Shown: positions 1 to 5,276, counted from the first letter of the stretch. The stretch is DNA of 8,932 bases from Pseudomonadota bacterium (GCA_018897875.1 JAHIKF010000013.1:1-8932), one strand, 5' to 3'. Program-made: numbers and translations. Notes: generated by a model from the letters alone, not told the origin.

Positions 1-198
1 AGTGGGGGCAAAAACCGTGAAGGGGCCCGCCATCGACGTCAATTCCTGCACATTGGCTTTATCCACGAGACTTAGGAAAGTCTTATAGTTTCCGGCGGCC
101 GCCAGGGTATCATGCAGATTCGTGGGCGCTTGCGCCATGGCCATCCCCACGGGGATCAGGACCAACATCAGGGCCACTAAAGCAATTTTTACTTTCAT
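1..198 (-). CDS. Exported fasciclin (FAS1) domain protein, 3' part cut by window edge
   Basis: Sixty-six codons are visible from an ATG at 198; the gene runs off the left edge. Residues 1-22 form a signal peptide (MKVKIALVALMLVLIPVGMAMA) with likely cleavage before QAPT, so the product is exported. The mature part begins NLHDTLAAAGNYKTFLSLVD and reaches GPFTVFAPT, the H1 motif diagnostic of FAS1 domains. Known FAS1 proteins are secreted or surface adhesion proteins, and single-domain bacterial forms are usually about 160-190 residues, so about two thirds is probably missing here. The start is fixed by AGGAG about eight bases upstream. It lies 172 bases downstream of the broken DUF3309 gene. 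The family call is firm because the motif is distinctive; the ligand or partner is unknown. Confidence 0.87.
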   Translation of the reverse strand, partial: MKVKIALVALMLVLIPVGMAMAQAPTNLHDTLAAAGNYKTFLSLVDKANVQELTSMAGPFTVFAPT

Positions 199-370
199 TA
201 TTCTTCTCCTCTTGGTGAAATTTATGTTTCATGAGTTTTTCATCCCGTTAAGCGTTACCTGATCTCGGAAAACACACGTTGTTTTGCCTAACAAAGCACC
301 ATCAAACCTATACTTGCCAGCCACCTGCATCCCTGGCCGGTGCAACTCCTGGTCGATTCCCTCAGTCCGA

Positions 371-527
371 TTACAGCCGCCCAAGGAGGAACAGGATGAG
401 AACCACTATCAGGACCGTCCCTAAAATACCAGTCGGGGCATAGCCCCAACTCCTGCTTATGAGGCCAGGTAGGCAGGGCGCCGACAAGAAAGAGGATGAG
501 GATGATAACTACAATAGTGCCTAACAT
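371..527 (-). pseudogene. DUF3309 small membrane protein, first copy, frameshifted
   Basis: From the ATG at 527 (GGAGA eight bases upstream) the frame reads MLGTIVVIILILFLVGALP then TWPHKQ, a typical DUF3309 N-terminus with one transmembrane helix. After residue 25 the frame fails. Shifting by one base gives SWGYAPTGILGTVLIVV followed by LILFLLGRL and a TAA at 371, the expected second helix and C-terminus. The 157-base span is one more than a multiple of three, so one extra base, probably one of the two G residues at 452-453, breaks the gene. Without the correction translation runs on to 288 as unrelated sequence. DUF3309 proteins are about 50 residues, have two helices and no known function. 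An intact paralogue lies at 1157-1309. The lesion could be real or a sequencing error. Confidence 0.85.
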
Positions 528-554
528 GGTATTTCTCCGTTGTGGTTAGCTTAA

Positions 555-570
555 ATTATGCGGCAGCCTT
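555..570. repeat. 16-base direct repeat, copy 1
   Basis: The sequence attatgcggcagcctt occurs here and again, in the same orientation, at 4210-4225. Both copies start a small hairpin-forming stretch between genes. On the minus strand both read AAG GCT GCC GCA TAA, so they could instead be the ends of lost reading frames finishing Lys-Ala-Ala-Ala. A 16-base match is only mildly unlikely by chance in a window of this size. Confidence 0.4.
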
Positions 571-602
571 AACGGCTTTGACCGCCACTTTCCCGGTCCC
601 GG

Positions 603-917
603 CTATTGCCCGGGTTTCGGGGCCACTTTCCCGGGTTTGAGGAACTCTTTGGCGACAACTTTGCCGTTCATAAACTGGATGTTGATGGTAACGCCTTCTC
701 CCTTCCACATGGCGGTGGCGCCGGAAACCACCGCCAAATCGATACTGGAGGAATCAGCGGGTTCTCCCAGAATGGCCTTGACTTCCGCCAGGGTCATGCC
801 GGGTTTGATTTTATCGAAGTTTTCCTGGTTAATCTTGGCGCCCGAGCAGGCCATGAGGCCCAAGAAGAAAACCATTGCCAATGCGGCCGTCTTAAAACGT
901 AACCGATGTTGTTCCAT
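603..917 (-). CDS. BamE/SmpA-like lipoprotein, DUF3862 type
   Basis: From the ATG at 917 the product is 104 residues. Residues 1-24 are a lipoprotein signal, MEQHRLRFKTAALAMVFFLG then LMAC, with lipobox cysteine C24. The mature part holds NFDKIKPGMTLAEVKAILGE, the PGMTxxEVxxxLGxP signature of the SmpA/OmlA-BamE fold, then WKGEGVTINIQFMNGKVVAK, the closing beta strands typical of DUF3862. BamE itself helps outer-membrane protein assembly, but DUF3862 members are not shown to do this, so only the fold is claimed. An in-frame ATG at 929 would add four residues; the one at 917 is preferred because GGGG sits six bases upstream and the signal peptide is then normal. It lies 35 bases after the DUF3096 gene, so probably co-transcribed. 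The tail is Pro/Lys-rich. Confidence 0.85.
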   Translation of the reverse strand: MEQHRLRFKTAALAMVFFLGLMACSGAKINQENFDKIKPGMTLAEVKAILGEPADSSSIDLAVVSGATAMWKGEGVTINIQFMNGKVVAKEFLKPGKVAPKPGQ

Positions 918-951
918 GGGATACCCCATACCTTAAAGAAAATGGGTCAGG

Positions 952-1089
952 TTAACGATGCACCAAACCTAAAATACCTATGACAATTAAGTAAAATGCC
1001 ACAATGTAATTCAAGAGCCTGGGTATCAAGAGAATTAATATTCCCGCAATCAGTGAGACCACCGGCGTCAGATAAACAGTTGGGAACAT
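952..1089 (-). CDS. DUF3096 small membrane protein, copy 1
   Basis: A 45-residue protein beginning MFPTVYLTPVVSLIAGILIL and continuing IPRLLNYIVAFYLIVIGILG before LVHR and a TAA. The pattern of a short helix containing SLIAGILILLIPRLLNYIVA and a second helix matches DUF3096, a family of about 50-residue inner-membrane proteins with no known function. The start is fixed by AAGGAG nine bases upstream of the ATG. It is too short for many gene finders. A second member lies at 5649-5810; the two share the core VxLIAGILIL and IVAxYLIVxGIxGL but differ at both ends. A 9-base inverted repeat lies just upstream. The family call rests on sequence pattern alone. Confidence 0.84.
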   Translation of the reverse strand: MFPTVYLTPVVSLIAGILILLIPRLLNYIVAFYLIVIGILGLVHR

Positions 1090-1122
1090 TTCCCGTCTCC
1101 TTCTTAAAGATAAAGTTGATCA

Positions 1123-1154
1123 TTGATTCATGATGATTGCTCAGGATGAATCAA
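1123..1154. promoter_or_regulatory. Perfect 9-base inverted repeat between DUF3309 and DUF3096 genes
   Basis: TTGATTCAT at 1123-1131 is mirrored exactly by ATGAATCAA at 1146-1154 with a 14-base spacer. It begins three bases after the DUF3309 stop codon and ends 34 bases before the DUF3096 start. There is no T-tract after it on the minus strand, so it does not look like an intrinsic terminator. It could be a repressor site or an mRNA hairpin between two genes. Confidence 0.4.
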
Positions 1155-1156
1155 GC

Positions 1157-1309
1157 CTATAGCCGCCCAAGGAGGAACAGGATGAGAAGCACTATCAGGA
1201 CCGTCCCTAGGATACCGCTGGGGCCATAGCCCCAGTTTTGGCTATGTGGCCACCTGGGGAAGGCTCCAACCAGCAAAATAATGATAAGAACGAGCACAAT
1301 CAGTCCCAT
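1157..1309 (-). CDS. DUF3309 small membrane protein, second copy, intact
   Basis: A 50-residue protein, MGLIVLVLIIILLVGAFPRW then PHSQNWGYGPSGILGTVLIV and LLILFLLGRL. It has the full DUF3309 layout: hydrophobic helix, PxWPHSxxWGYGPSG linker, second helix, GRL end. An ATG two codons earlier (1315) directly abuts the AAGGAG sequence and would leave no spacing, whereas the ATG at 1309 has six bases; the later start is therefore chosen. DUF3309 proteins are predicted inner-membrane proteins of unknown role, often found next to other small stress-associated genes. Its last 48 coding bases are nearly identical to those of the broken copy at 371-527. It follows the CsbD-like gene by 58 bases. Confidence 0.88.
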   Translation of the reverse strand: MGLIVLVLIIILLVGAFPRWPHSQNWGYGPSGILGTVLIVLLILFLLGRL

Positions 1310-1367
1310 TTTCATCTCCTTTGGCCGCAATCTCGGCGTACAGCCCGGGTATGGCTGAAGGGCTCAT

Positions 1368-1559
1368 TTACTGCCAATGCTTCTTGAACTCCTTTTCAGC
1401 CTCTTCCTTGGTGATGCCGTATCTCTCCTGGATTTTGCCGAGGAGTTGATCGCGCTTTCCAGCCACGACGTCCAAATCATCGTCGGTGAGTTTGCCCCAT
1501 TTCTCCCTAACCGTGCCTTTGAATTGCTTCCAGTTTCCGGCCACTTGATCCCAGTTCAT
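1368..1559 (-). CDS. CsbD-like stress protein
   Basis: A 63-residue protein starting MNWDQVAGNWKQFKGTVREK and ending EEAEKEFKKHWQ. This is the CsbD/YjbJ family: a small charged helical protein with the WxxxxGxxKQxKGxxxxxWGKLTDDDL pattern, of near standard length. Members are general-stress proteins (CsbD of Bacillus is SigB-dependent), but the biochemical role is not known. The ATG at 1559 has AGGAGG six bases upstream and gives the exact family length. The frame remains open upstream to the TAA of the preceding gene, and that extra stretch is Pro/Met/Gln-rich like the tail of the preceding protein; see findings. It is predicted to be cytoplasmic, the exception in a cluster of membrane and exported proteins. 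Confidence 0.92.
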   Translation of the reverse strand: MNWDQVAGNWKQFKGTVREKWGKLTDDDLDVVAGKRDQLLGKIQERYGITKEEAEKEFKKHWQ

Positions 1560-1715
1560 AACTTGCCTCCTGTACCTGAGTATTTGCTGAATCATCTGTT
1601 GCCGCGACTGCTGCGGTGGCATCATGGGCGGGGGCGTCATCACCCTCTGACCCATCATCGGCGCGGGCTGCGGCTGAACCCCTGCCACCAGCGGGGCTGC
1701 AAACCCGTCCCAGAG

Positions 1716-2450
1716 TTAGCGGTCATGCTTTTTCATCTGGCCCGGGGGCATGTGCTGGCCTCCCCCTTGCTTTTTCATCTGGCCCGGGGGCATGTGCTGG
1801 CCTCCCTCATACTTCTTCATCTGGCCCGGGGGCATGGGGGCCCCGCCCCAGCCCGTTTTCTTCCCCTTGGCCCATCCTGGGGGCTGTTTAAAATACGGGG
1901 CCTCGATCCGGCGAAAACTCCGGGGAACGTCCTGGACCCGTTGCCACGGACCCGCCATGTTCCTGGTCTGATACCACCTGCCATCATGCTGGTAGTAATA
2001 TCTCTGCCCATAGCGGAACAGGTCGGCGTTGGCATTGGGGGCGTAATGCACCCCTGGCGCTCCCGGGATGGGGGTCCATTGCGGCGTGAGTCCGGGAGGC
2101 AGCTGTGGCATGAAGGCGGCCCATTCTGGGGGCTGCCGAAAATAATTGGACTGGATTTGGCGAAAACTCCGGGGAACGTTCTTGACCCTTTGCCACGGAC
2201 CCGCGATGTCCCGGCCCTGATACCAAGTGCCATCATTATGCTGGTAGTAATATCTGTTCTCATAACGGAACACATCGGCATTGGCATTGGGGGCGTACTG
2301 CACTCCCGGTGCTCCCGGGATTTGGGCCCATTGAAGAATGAGTCCGGAGAGCAGCTGCGGAATAAATTGCTGGGCGCTCACCGAAGCGGCGCTTAAGGCC
2401 AGTCCGGTTATTAACAACACCAGCATCAAAACCCTAAAAAGTGCTTTCAT
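1716..2450 (-). CDS. Exported protein with two Trp/Tyr-rich modules and a Met/Pro/Gly repeat tail
   Basis: A 244-residue protein. Residues 1-26 are a signal peptide ending VSA before QQF. Two tandem modules follow, about residues 31-110 and 115-193, sharing WxxIPGAPGVxYAPNANAD, then FRYxxRYYYQHxxGxWYQ, AGPWQRVxxVPRSFRxI and YFxQPPxW. The tail (194-244) has a 14-residue unit around MPPGQMKK occurring three times, the last incomplete. AAGGAG lies seven bases before the ATG. Related W-Y-x-GPW modules occur in uncharacterised exported proteins of Proteobacteria; no function is known to me. The conserved aromatic and GPW residues suggest a small beta-rich fold, and the His/Met-rich tail could bind metal; both are inferences. 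It follows the glycine-zipper lipoprotein by 61 bases, so the two may be co-transcribed. Confidence 0.85.
   Translation of the reverse strand: MKALFRVLMLVLLITGLALSAASVSAQQFIPQLLSGLILQWAQIPGAPGVQYAPNANADVFRYENRYYYQHNDGTWYQGRDIAGPWQRVKNVPRSFRQIQSNYFRQPPEWAAFMPQLPPGLTPQWTPIPGAPGVHYAPNANADLFRYGQRYYYQHDGRWYQTRNMAGPWQRVQDVPRSFRRIEAPYFKQPPGWAKGKKTGWGGAPMPPGQMKKYEGGQHMPPGQMKKQGGGQHMPPGQMKKHDR
1729..1838. repeat. Tandem 42-base repeat in the tail of the exported repeat protein
   Basis: The motif ttttcatctggcccgggggc recurs with a 42-base period, at about 1730, 1772 and (slightly changed) 1814. The third unit is incomplete. Each unit encodes 14 residues. Because the period is a multiple of three, gain or loss of units would change tail length without breaking the frame. 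Confidence 0.9.
1872..2360 (-). repeat. Duplicated ~80-residue module within the exported repeat protein
   Basis: The codons for residues 31-110 (about 2360-2121) and 115-193 (about 2108-1872) encode two copies of one module. The tryptophans at residues 41 and 125 are 84 residues apart, and the second copy lacks one residue near its middle. DNA identity is visible in stretches such as the YAPNANAD and GPWQRV codons, indicating an internal duplication. Confidence 0.85.
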
Positions 2451-2511
2451 GGTCTTACTCCTTATTTTTTAAAAACCTGTTGACTCATCTATCGAATGCG
2501 TCTCGGGCTGG

Positions 2512-3147
2512 TTATCTTACGGTAAAACTCCCATCTCTCTGGGTGCTGCCGTAAGTGCTGTTAATCCGGCTGGTAACGGTATAGGTTCCCCGGGTGGCGT
2601 TGCCGGGCAGAGAATACGCCACCTGATCGGTAAAAGTGCCGTTCTGGTTATTTACCGTGGTTTGGTAGGGCTGCCCCACCGTGGACCCGCCGAAACGCAC
2701 CTCCCGCACCAGGGTCACGGCCACCGGGTTGTTATCGGGAGTCAGAATGGTGTAGGTCATCCCCAATTGCACCTGCTGACCCGGCCTCACCGTCGAGGGA
2801 TTGGCATCCACCCGATCGATGGAGACCACGTTGCCCTGCGCCGGCGTGTAGTTGTAAGACTGCGCCGCGGCCTGGCTTGAACGCGCCTGGCTGCTGCGGT
2901 GCTCGGCGTAGAGGAAACCACCCACCGCGCCCGCTACCCCGCCCGCGGCTGCGCCCACCCAGGCGCCGGTGCCGGCGTGGCCGGTGGCCGCGCCAACGAT
3001 GGAGCCTATGGCCGCGCCGGTGGCCGCGCCGCCCAGGGCGCCGGCCCCGGCGGACCGGCCCGGATCATAGGTGCCGTCGGTGGCGCAACCGGCCAGAGAA
3101 CCGATAAAGATAGAGATTAACGCTACCATTAAAGACTTGCGTACCAT
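2512..3147 (-). CDS. Glycine-zipper lipoprotein with C-terminal beta-sandwich domain
   Basis: A 211-residue protein. MVRKSLMVALISIFIGSLAGC is a lipoprotein signal with lipobox LAGC and acylated C21. Residues about 33-83 are Gly/Ala-rich with repeated GxxxG spacing, as in GALGGAATGAAIGSIVGAAT, a glycine zipper like that of the 17-kDa antigen/OmpA-associated families, which is expected to associate with the membrane. From about residue 105 a predicted beta-rich Ig-like domain begins, with VDANPSTVRPGQQVQLGMTY and ending RGTYTVTSRI...GSFTVR. The frame is open 17 codons further, but the ATG at 3147 is preceded nine bases upstream by AAGGAG and gives a proper signal peptide. It is probably an outer-membrane lipoprotein. 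Its partner is unknown; the beta domain resembles chaperone-like or filament-like exported domains only in general pattern. Confidence 0.87.
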   Translation of the reverse strand: MVRKSLMVALISIFIGSLAGCATDGTYDPGRSAGAGALGGAATGAAIGSIVGAATGHAGTGAWVGAAAGGVAGAVGGFLYAEHRSSQARSSQAAAQSYNYTPAQGNVVSIDRVDANPSTVRPGQQVQLGMTYTILTPDNNPVAVTLVREVRFGGSTVGQPYQTTVNNQNGTFTDQVAYSLPGNATRGTYTVTSRINSTYGSTQRDGSFTVR

Positions 3148-3289
3148 TGCTTTTGACTCCTTCTGGTGTAAAGCGGAATAGTCCAAAAATTTACCCATCT
3201 TCAGTCTGTCTCAATCGGCTTCGCAACGCCGGTAACCGGTCTCGGGTTAGCTGTTCGGCGGGCGTCGCCCCATCAGTCAGCCAATTCTC

Positions 3290-4060
3290 CTAATCCATTA
3301 ATAATATCCGCCAGGGCTGGTCGCTGTGCAGGGGCTGCCTTGTAACGGTATTGCTGTCTAAGGTAACCGCGGCATTCCGTGCCAACGCACTGCCGTCCAG
3401 GGTTGCGCCGGTCTTCACCGTGATGGCAGTGTATGCCAATATGTTCCCTTTGAAGACAGAGGTCGTATCCAGAGTCGCTGAACTGCCGACCTGCCAAAAG
3501 ATGTTGCGGGCCTGGGCGCCGCCGGCCAGAATCACCTGACGGCCGGTTCCCACGGTGAGTGTGGTCCCCATTTGGAAGATCCAGACCGCATTCGGGTTGC
3601 CCTGGGCGTCGAGCGTAAGATTCACTGACGTTATGTCAAACGCGGTTGCGGATTTATAGAGGCCAGGGGCCAGGGTCAGGCCGCCTAGTTCTTGGCCGGG
3701 TGAGATGGCACCTGTTGTCCGTCCAGCGGCGTCGTTATACGCGGTGGTCAAGTCGCCTTGGGCCCGGGCTGCGTAAGGATCGCCCAGGTGTACCGTCCCG
3801 GTCACGATTACGGGTGGATCTCCAACCACAAAACCAGTACCTGGCCACACCCCGACATCTCCATTAATCGTGCCGCCACCGGTGCTGGTAATCGTGGTAC
3901 CGGCCAGAACCCCGAAATTGCCGGCCGATCCGAGCTCTACCGGCGCTTGACCTGCCGTCGCCTCTTGGTGCGGGAACAACATGACAACCGCAAGGACAAG
4001 GCCCATTAACATCCATTTCGCCCTATTCACTACCAGGAGCGACGGATACATGGTTTTCAT
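3290..4060 (-). CDS. Exported DUF3494 ice-binding-like protein
   Basis: A 256-residue protein with an N-terminal signal (about residues 1-36, ending EATA before GQAPVE) and one DUF3494 domain to about residue 240. Family hallmarks are all present: ELGSAGNFGVLAGTTITSTG, TINGDVGVWPGTG, QGDLTTAYNDAAGRT, GGLTLAPGLY, LDAQGNPNAVWIFQMGTTLT, NIFWQVGSSATL and GATLDGSALARNAAVTLDSN. DUF3494 is the fold of type-1 ice-binding proteins, an irregular beta-solenoid with an adjacent helix. Some members bind ice; many from temperate organisms have no shown ice activity and may be adhesins. The start has AAGGAGG about seven bases upstream. No anchor or sorting signal is seen after the domain, so it is probably secreted or periplasmic. 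A 455-base gap precedes it, so it likely has its own promoter. Confidence 0.94.
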   Translation of the reverse strand: MKTMYPSLLVVNRAKWMLMGLVLAVVMLFPHQEATAGQAPVELGSAGNFGVLAGTTITSTGGGTINGDVGVWPGTGFVVGDPPVIVTGTVHLGDPYAARAQGDLTTAYNDAAGRTTGAISPGQELGGLTLAPGLYKSATAFDITSVNLTLDAQGNPNAVWIFQMGTTLTVGTGRQVILAGGAQARNIFWQVGSSATLDTTSVFKGNILAYTAITVKTGATLDGSALARNAAVTLDSNTVTRQPLHSDQPWRILLMD

Positions 4061-4180
4061 GGTGCTTCCTCCTTTTCTGTATTAGACTCTTTTTTCGTTC
4101 GGATGTTACGGGAGCTTCCCGGCGTCGCTTGGGCAGTTTCCGTCGTAATAGCTAATCGCTCTTGGTTGTTCAGGCTCCTC

Positions 4181-4254
4181 TCCCGGCCTCGGGTTTCTCA
4201 TTAGCCGGGATTATGCGGCAGCCTTCGCTGCGTCTGTCCTAACCTGGTTGGGAC
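4181..4254. repeat. Three consecutive inverted repeats
   Basis: TCCCGGC at 4181-4187 pairs with GCCGGGA at 4204-4210. GCAGC at 4218-4222 pairs with GCTGC at 4227-4231 around a four-base loop. GTCCTAACC at 4236-4244 pairs with GGTTGGGAC at 4246-4254 around a single base, with one wobble pair. No T-tract follows on either strand. The third could be a protein-binding dyad; the set could be a structured transcript. Confidence 0.45.
4210..4225. repeat. 16-base direct repeat, copy 2
   Basis: This is the second copy of attatgcggcagcctt, identical to 555-570 and in the same orientation. It overlaps the first and second inverted repeats of the intergenic region. Confidence 0.4.
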
Positions 4255-4515
4255 CTCTTTTACCAAGTTTGACCTGGCTCCGCATACCCTTCCGTGGGTC
4301 GCGCTATGGATAACATGAATAAGCATGTTATGGCGTTCCCGATGAAAAAGTGTATCCGTATGGGTACGACCACCAGGGAAGACCCCCCACTTCTTCGTCG
4401 GTGCCAAACTGCGTTTGGAACCGGCCGCACCTGACCCTTGCCGTCAATGCTCCCCCTTCCCTGGTCCCAAGCCCTGAAGGCCATGAAGAATGGGATATTG
4501 GGCCGCTTCCCCGGA

Positions 4516-4716
4516 TCACAACAGCATCAAAGCATCTCGTTCTTCGGGGGTGAGTTCGCTTACCAAAGAGTCGAGGTGCATTCTTTCAAAATCGAATCCG
4601 GCGCTCTTGATGAGCTCTTGTCTCTTGGCCGCAGACTCAGCGGCCAGGATTTGCTTCTTGAATGCCGCATCGCGCCGCATCTTTTCCACAAAAGCTTTGG
4701 CTGATTCAATGGACAT
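4516..4716 (-). CDS. Nif11-like leader-domain peptide
   Basis: A 66-residue protein, MSIESAKAFVEKMRRDAAFK through SAGFDFERMHLDSLVSELTP to ERDALMLL. The pattern MSxESAxAFxEKxxxDxxFxxQ ... AGFDFxxxxLxxxxxELxxEE is that of the Nif11/nitrile-hydratase-leader family (PF07862). Members are either leaders of ribosomally made modified peptides or short stand-alone proteins. Here the protein ends right after the leader domain: there is no Gly-Gly or Gly-Ala cleavage site and no core, so it is not a complete precursor. The ATG at 4716 has AAGGAGG about six bases upstream; a 44-residue upstream extension has no support. No modification enzyme or exporter is in the window. Its role could be a separate leader, a regulator or an unrelated small helical protein. 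Confidence 0.85.
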   Translation of the reverse strand: MSIESAKAFVEKMRRDAAFKKQILAAESAAKRQELIKSAGFDFERMHLDSLVSELTPEERDALMLL

Positions 4717-4748
4717 GACGACCTCCTTGGGGCTGAATTTTGGGACGC

Positions 4749-4771
4749 GAGAGACTCTCTGTCCTGGACAG
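4749..4771. promoter_or_regulatory. Two adjacent short dyads upstream of the Nif11-like gene
   Basis: GAGAG-A-CTCTC (4749-4759) is followed at once by CTGTCC-T-GGACAG (4759-4771), about 33 to 55 bases before the Nif11-like start. Odd-spaced dyads with one central base suit a dimeric DNA-binding protein better than an RNA hairpin. This is a candidate operator only. Confidence 0.3.
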
Positions 4772-4804
4772 GTCAGGGGGTAATCAACCCTGAGGCTTCT
4801 GGGG

Positions 4805-4823
4805 CCCCCGGCTTGGCCGGGGG
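4805..4823. terminator. Strong GC hairpin after the exported beta-rich protein gene
   Basis: CCCCCGGC at 4805-4812 pairs perfectly with GCCGGGGG at 4816-4823 around a three-base loop. It lies 31 bases beyond the 4854 stop and about 90 bases before the Nif11-like start. No T-tract follows on the minus strand, so it is not a standard intrinsic terminator. It may slow transcription or protect the mRNA end. Confidence 0.4.
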
Positions 4824-4853
4824 TGGGCATCTGCACCCGCATGCACATGGGAT

Positions 4854-5276
4854 TTACTCCGTGGTTATCCGGGTCCGCCGCACATCGAGCTTCGGCCCCT
4901 CAGCTGAAAAGTTGACGTCATAGTGATGGACTTCTCCGGCCTTGGTGGTCATATGGGGAAACCGCACATCCGAGGTGCTGCCGCTGGCGGTATAAGCCTT
5001 GAGGAACAAGATATAAGTCCCGGTTCTCCGGCCGATTACCCGCAGGTTATAAAAGCCGCTCATCGGATTACTCAGGTGGATGTCCTTGGTCATAGGACCC
5101 GTCCGGTCTCCGGAAGGATCGGTGAGCAGGAGTTCCCCCGGGGGGGAACCCCCAGTCTCGGATTCGATGCTGATGTCCAAGGTCTGGGCCGCGGCGGCGC
5201 TTGGAAAAAAGGCCGGGGCCGCGGCGATGAAAAGGCAGATCGCCAGCCAGGCGGATATTTTGGTTACTCGGTTCAT
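4854..5276 (-). CDS. Exported beta-rich protein of unknown function
   Basis: A 140-residue protein with a signal peptide (about 1-30, MNRVTKISAWLAICLFIAAA and on to AAAA before QTLD). The mature part has alternating hydrophobic residues typical of beta strands: LDISIESE, SPPGELLLTDPSGDRTG, SGFYNLRVIGRRTGTYILFL, then AYTASGSTSDVRF and EVHHYDVNFS. The TDPxGxRTG and YxLxVxGxxTGxYxLxxxA patterns recall small beta-sandwich domains of the pre-peptidase type found in exported proteins. I cannot name the family with certainty. The start has GGAGG about eight bases upstream. It begins 34 bases after the coiled-coil gene, which is consistent with one transcript. No cysteines or catalytic residues stand out. 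Confidence 0.8.
   Translation of the reverse strand: MNRVTKISAWLAICLFIAAAPAFFPSAAAAQTLDISIESETGGSPPGELLLTDPSGDRTGPMTKDIHLSNPMSGFYNLRVIGRRTGTYILFLKAYTASGSTSDVRFPHMTTKAGEVHHYDVNFSAEGPKLDVRRTRITTE

Larger units (their letters stand above)
4061..4515. other. 455-base intergenic region with inverted repeats, no convincing gene
   Basis: Open frames of 60-75 codons exist here on the minus strand, but none has a recognisable family, a strong ribosome binding site or a consistent coding pattern. The region holds inverted repeats at 4181-4210, 4218-4231 and 4236-4254, one copy of the 16-base repeat at 4210-4225, a CGGGA/TCCCG dyad at 4109-4121, and an A-rich leader close to the ice-binding-like gene. 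It probably contains the promoter of that gene. It could also hold a small structured RNA or a decayed gene. Confidence 0.5.

Noticed and set aside
269..285. AAAACA/TGTTTT hairpin between DUF3309 and the fasciclin gene
   Set aside because: The stem is short and AT-rich and no T-tract follows on the minus strand; too weak to call a terminator.
1560..1688. N-terminal extension of the CsbD-like protein from a GTG at 1688
   Set aside because: The ATG at 1559 has an AGGAGG site and gives the standard family length; the extension has no start signal. Its in-frame nature is kept as a finding.
1377..2396. Long plus-strand open frame of 339 codons
   Set aside because: It lies antisense to the CsbD gene and the repeat protein, has low-complexity Leu/Pro/His/Arg composition and no domain; it is a shadow of the GC-rich repeated coding strand.
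4061..4200. Possible cyclic-di-GMP or other riboswitch upstream of the ice-binding-like gene
   Set aside because: The conserved GEMM core sequences could not be found on the minus strand; only short generic hairpins are present.
4201..4484. Minus-strand open frames of 68 and 74 codons in the intergenic region
   Set aside because: No known family, no ribosome binding site comparable with the neighbours, and they overlap each other in different frames.
4717..4848. N-terminal extension of the Nif11-like protein
   Set aside because: Family members begin at MSxESAxAF, and a clear AAGGAGG precedes the ATG at 4716; the extension crosses the hairpin and dyads.
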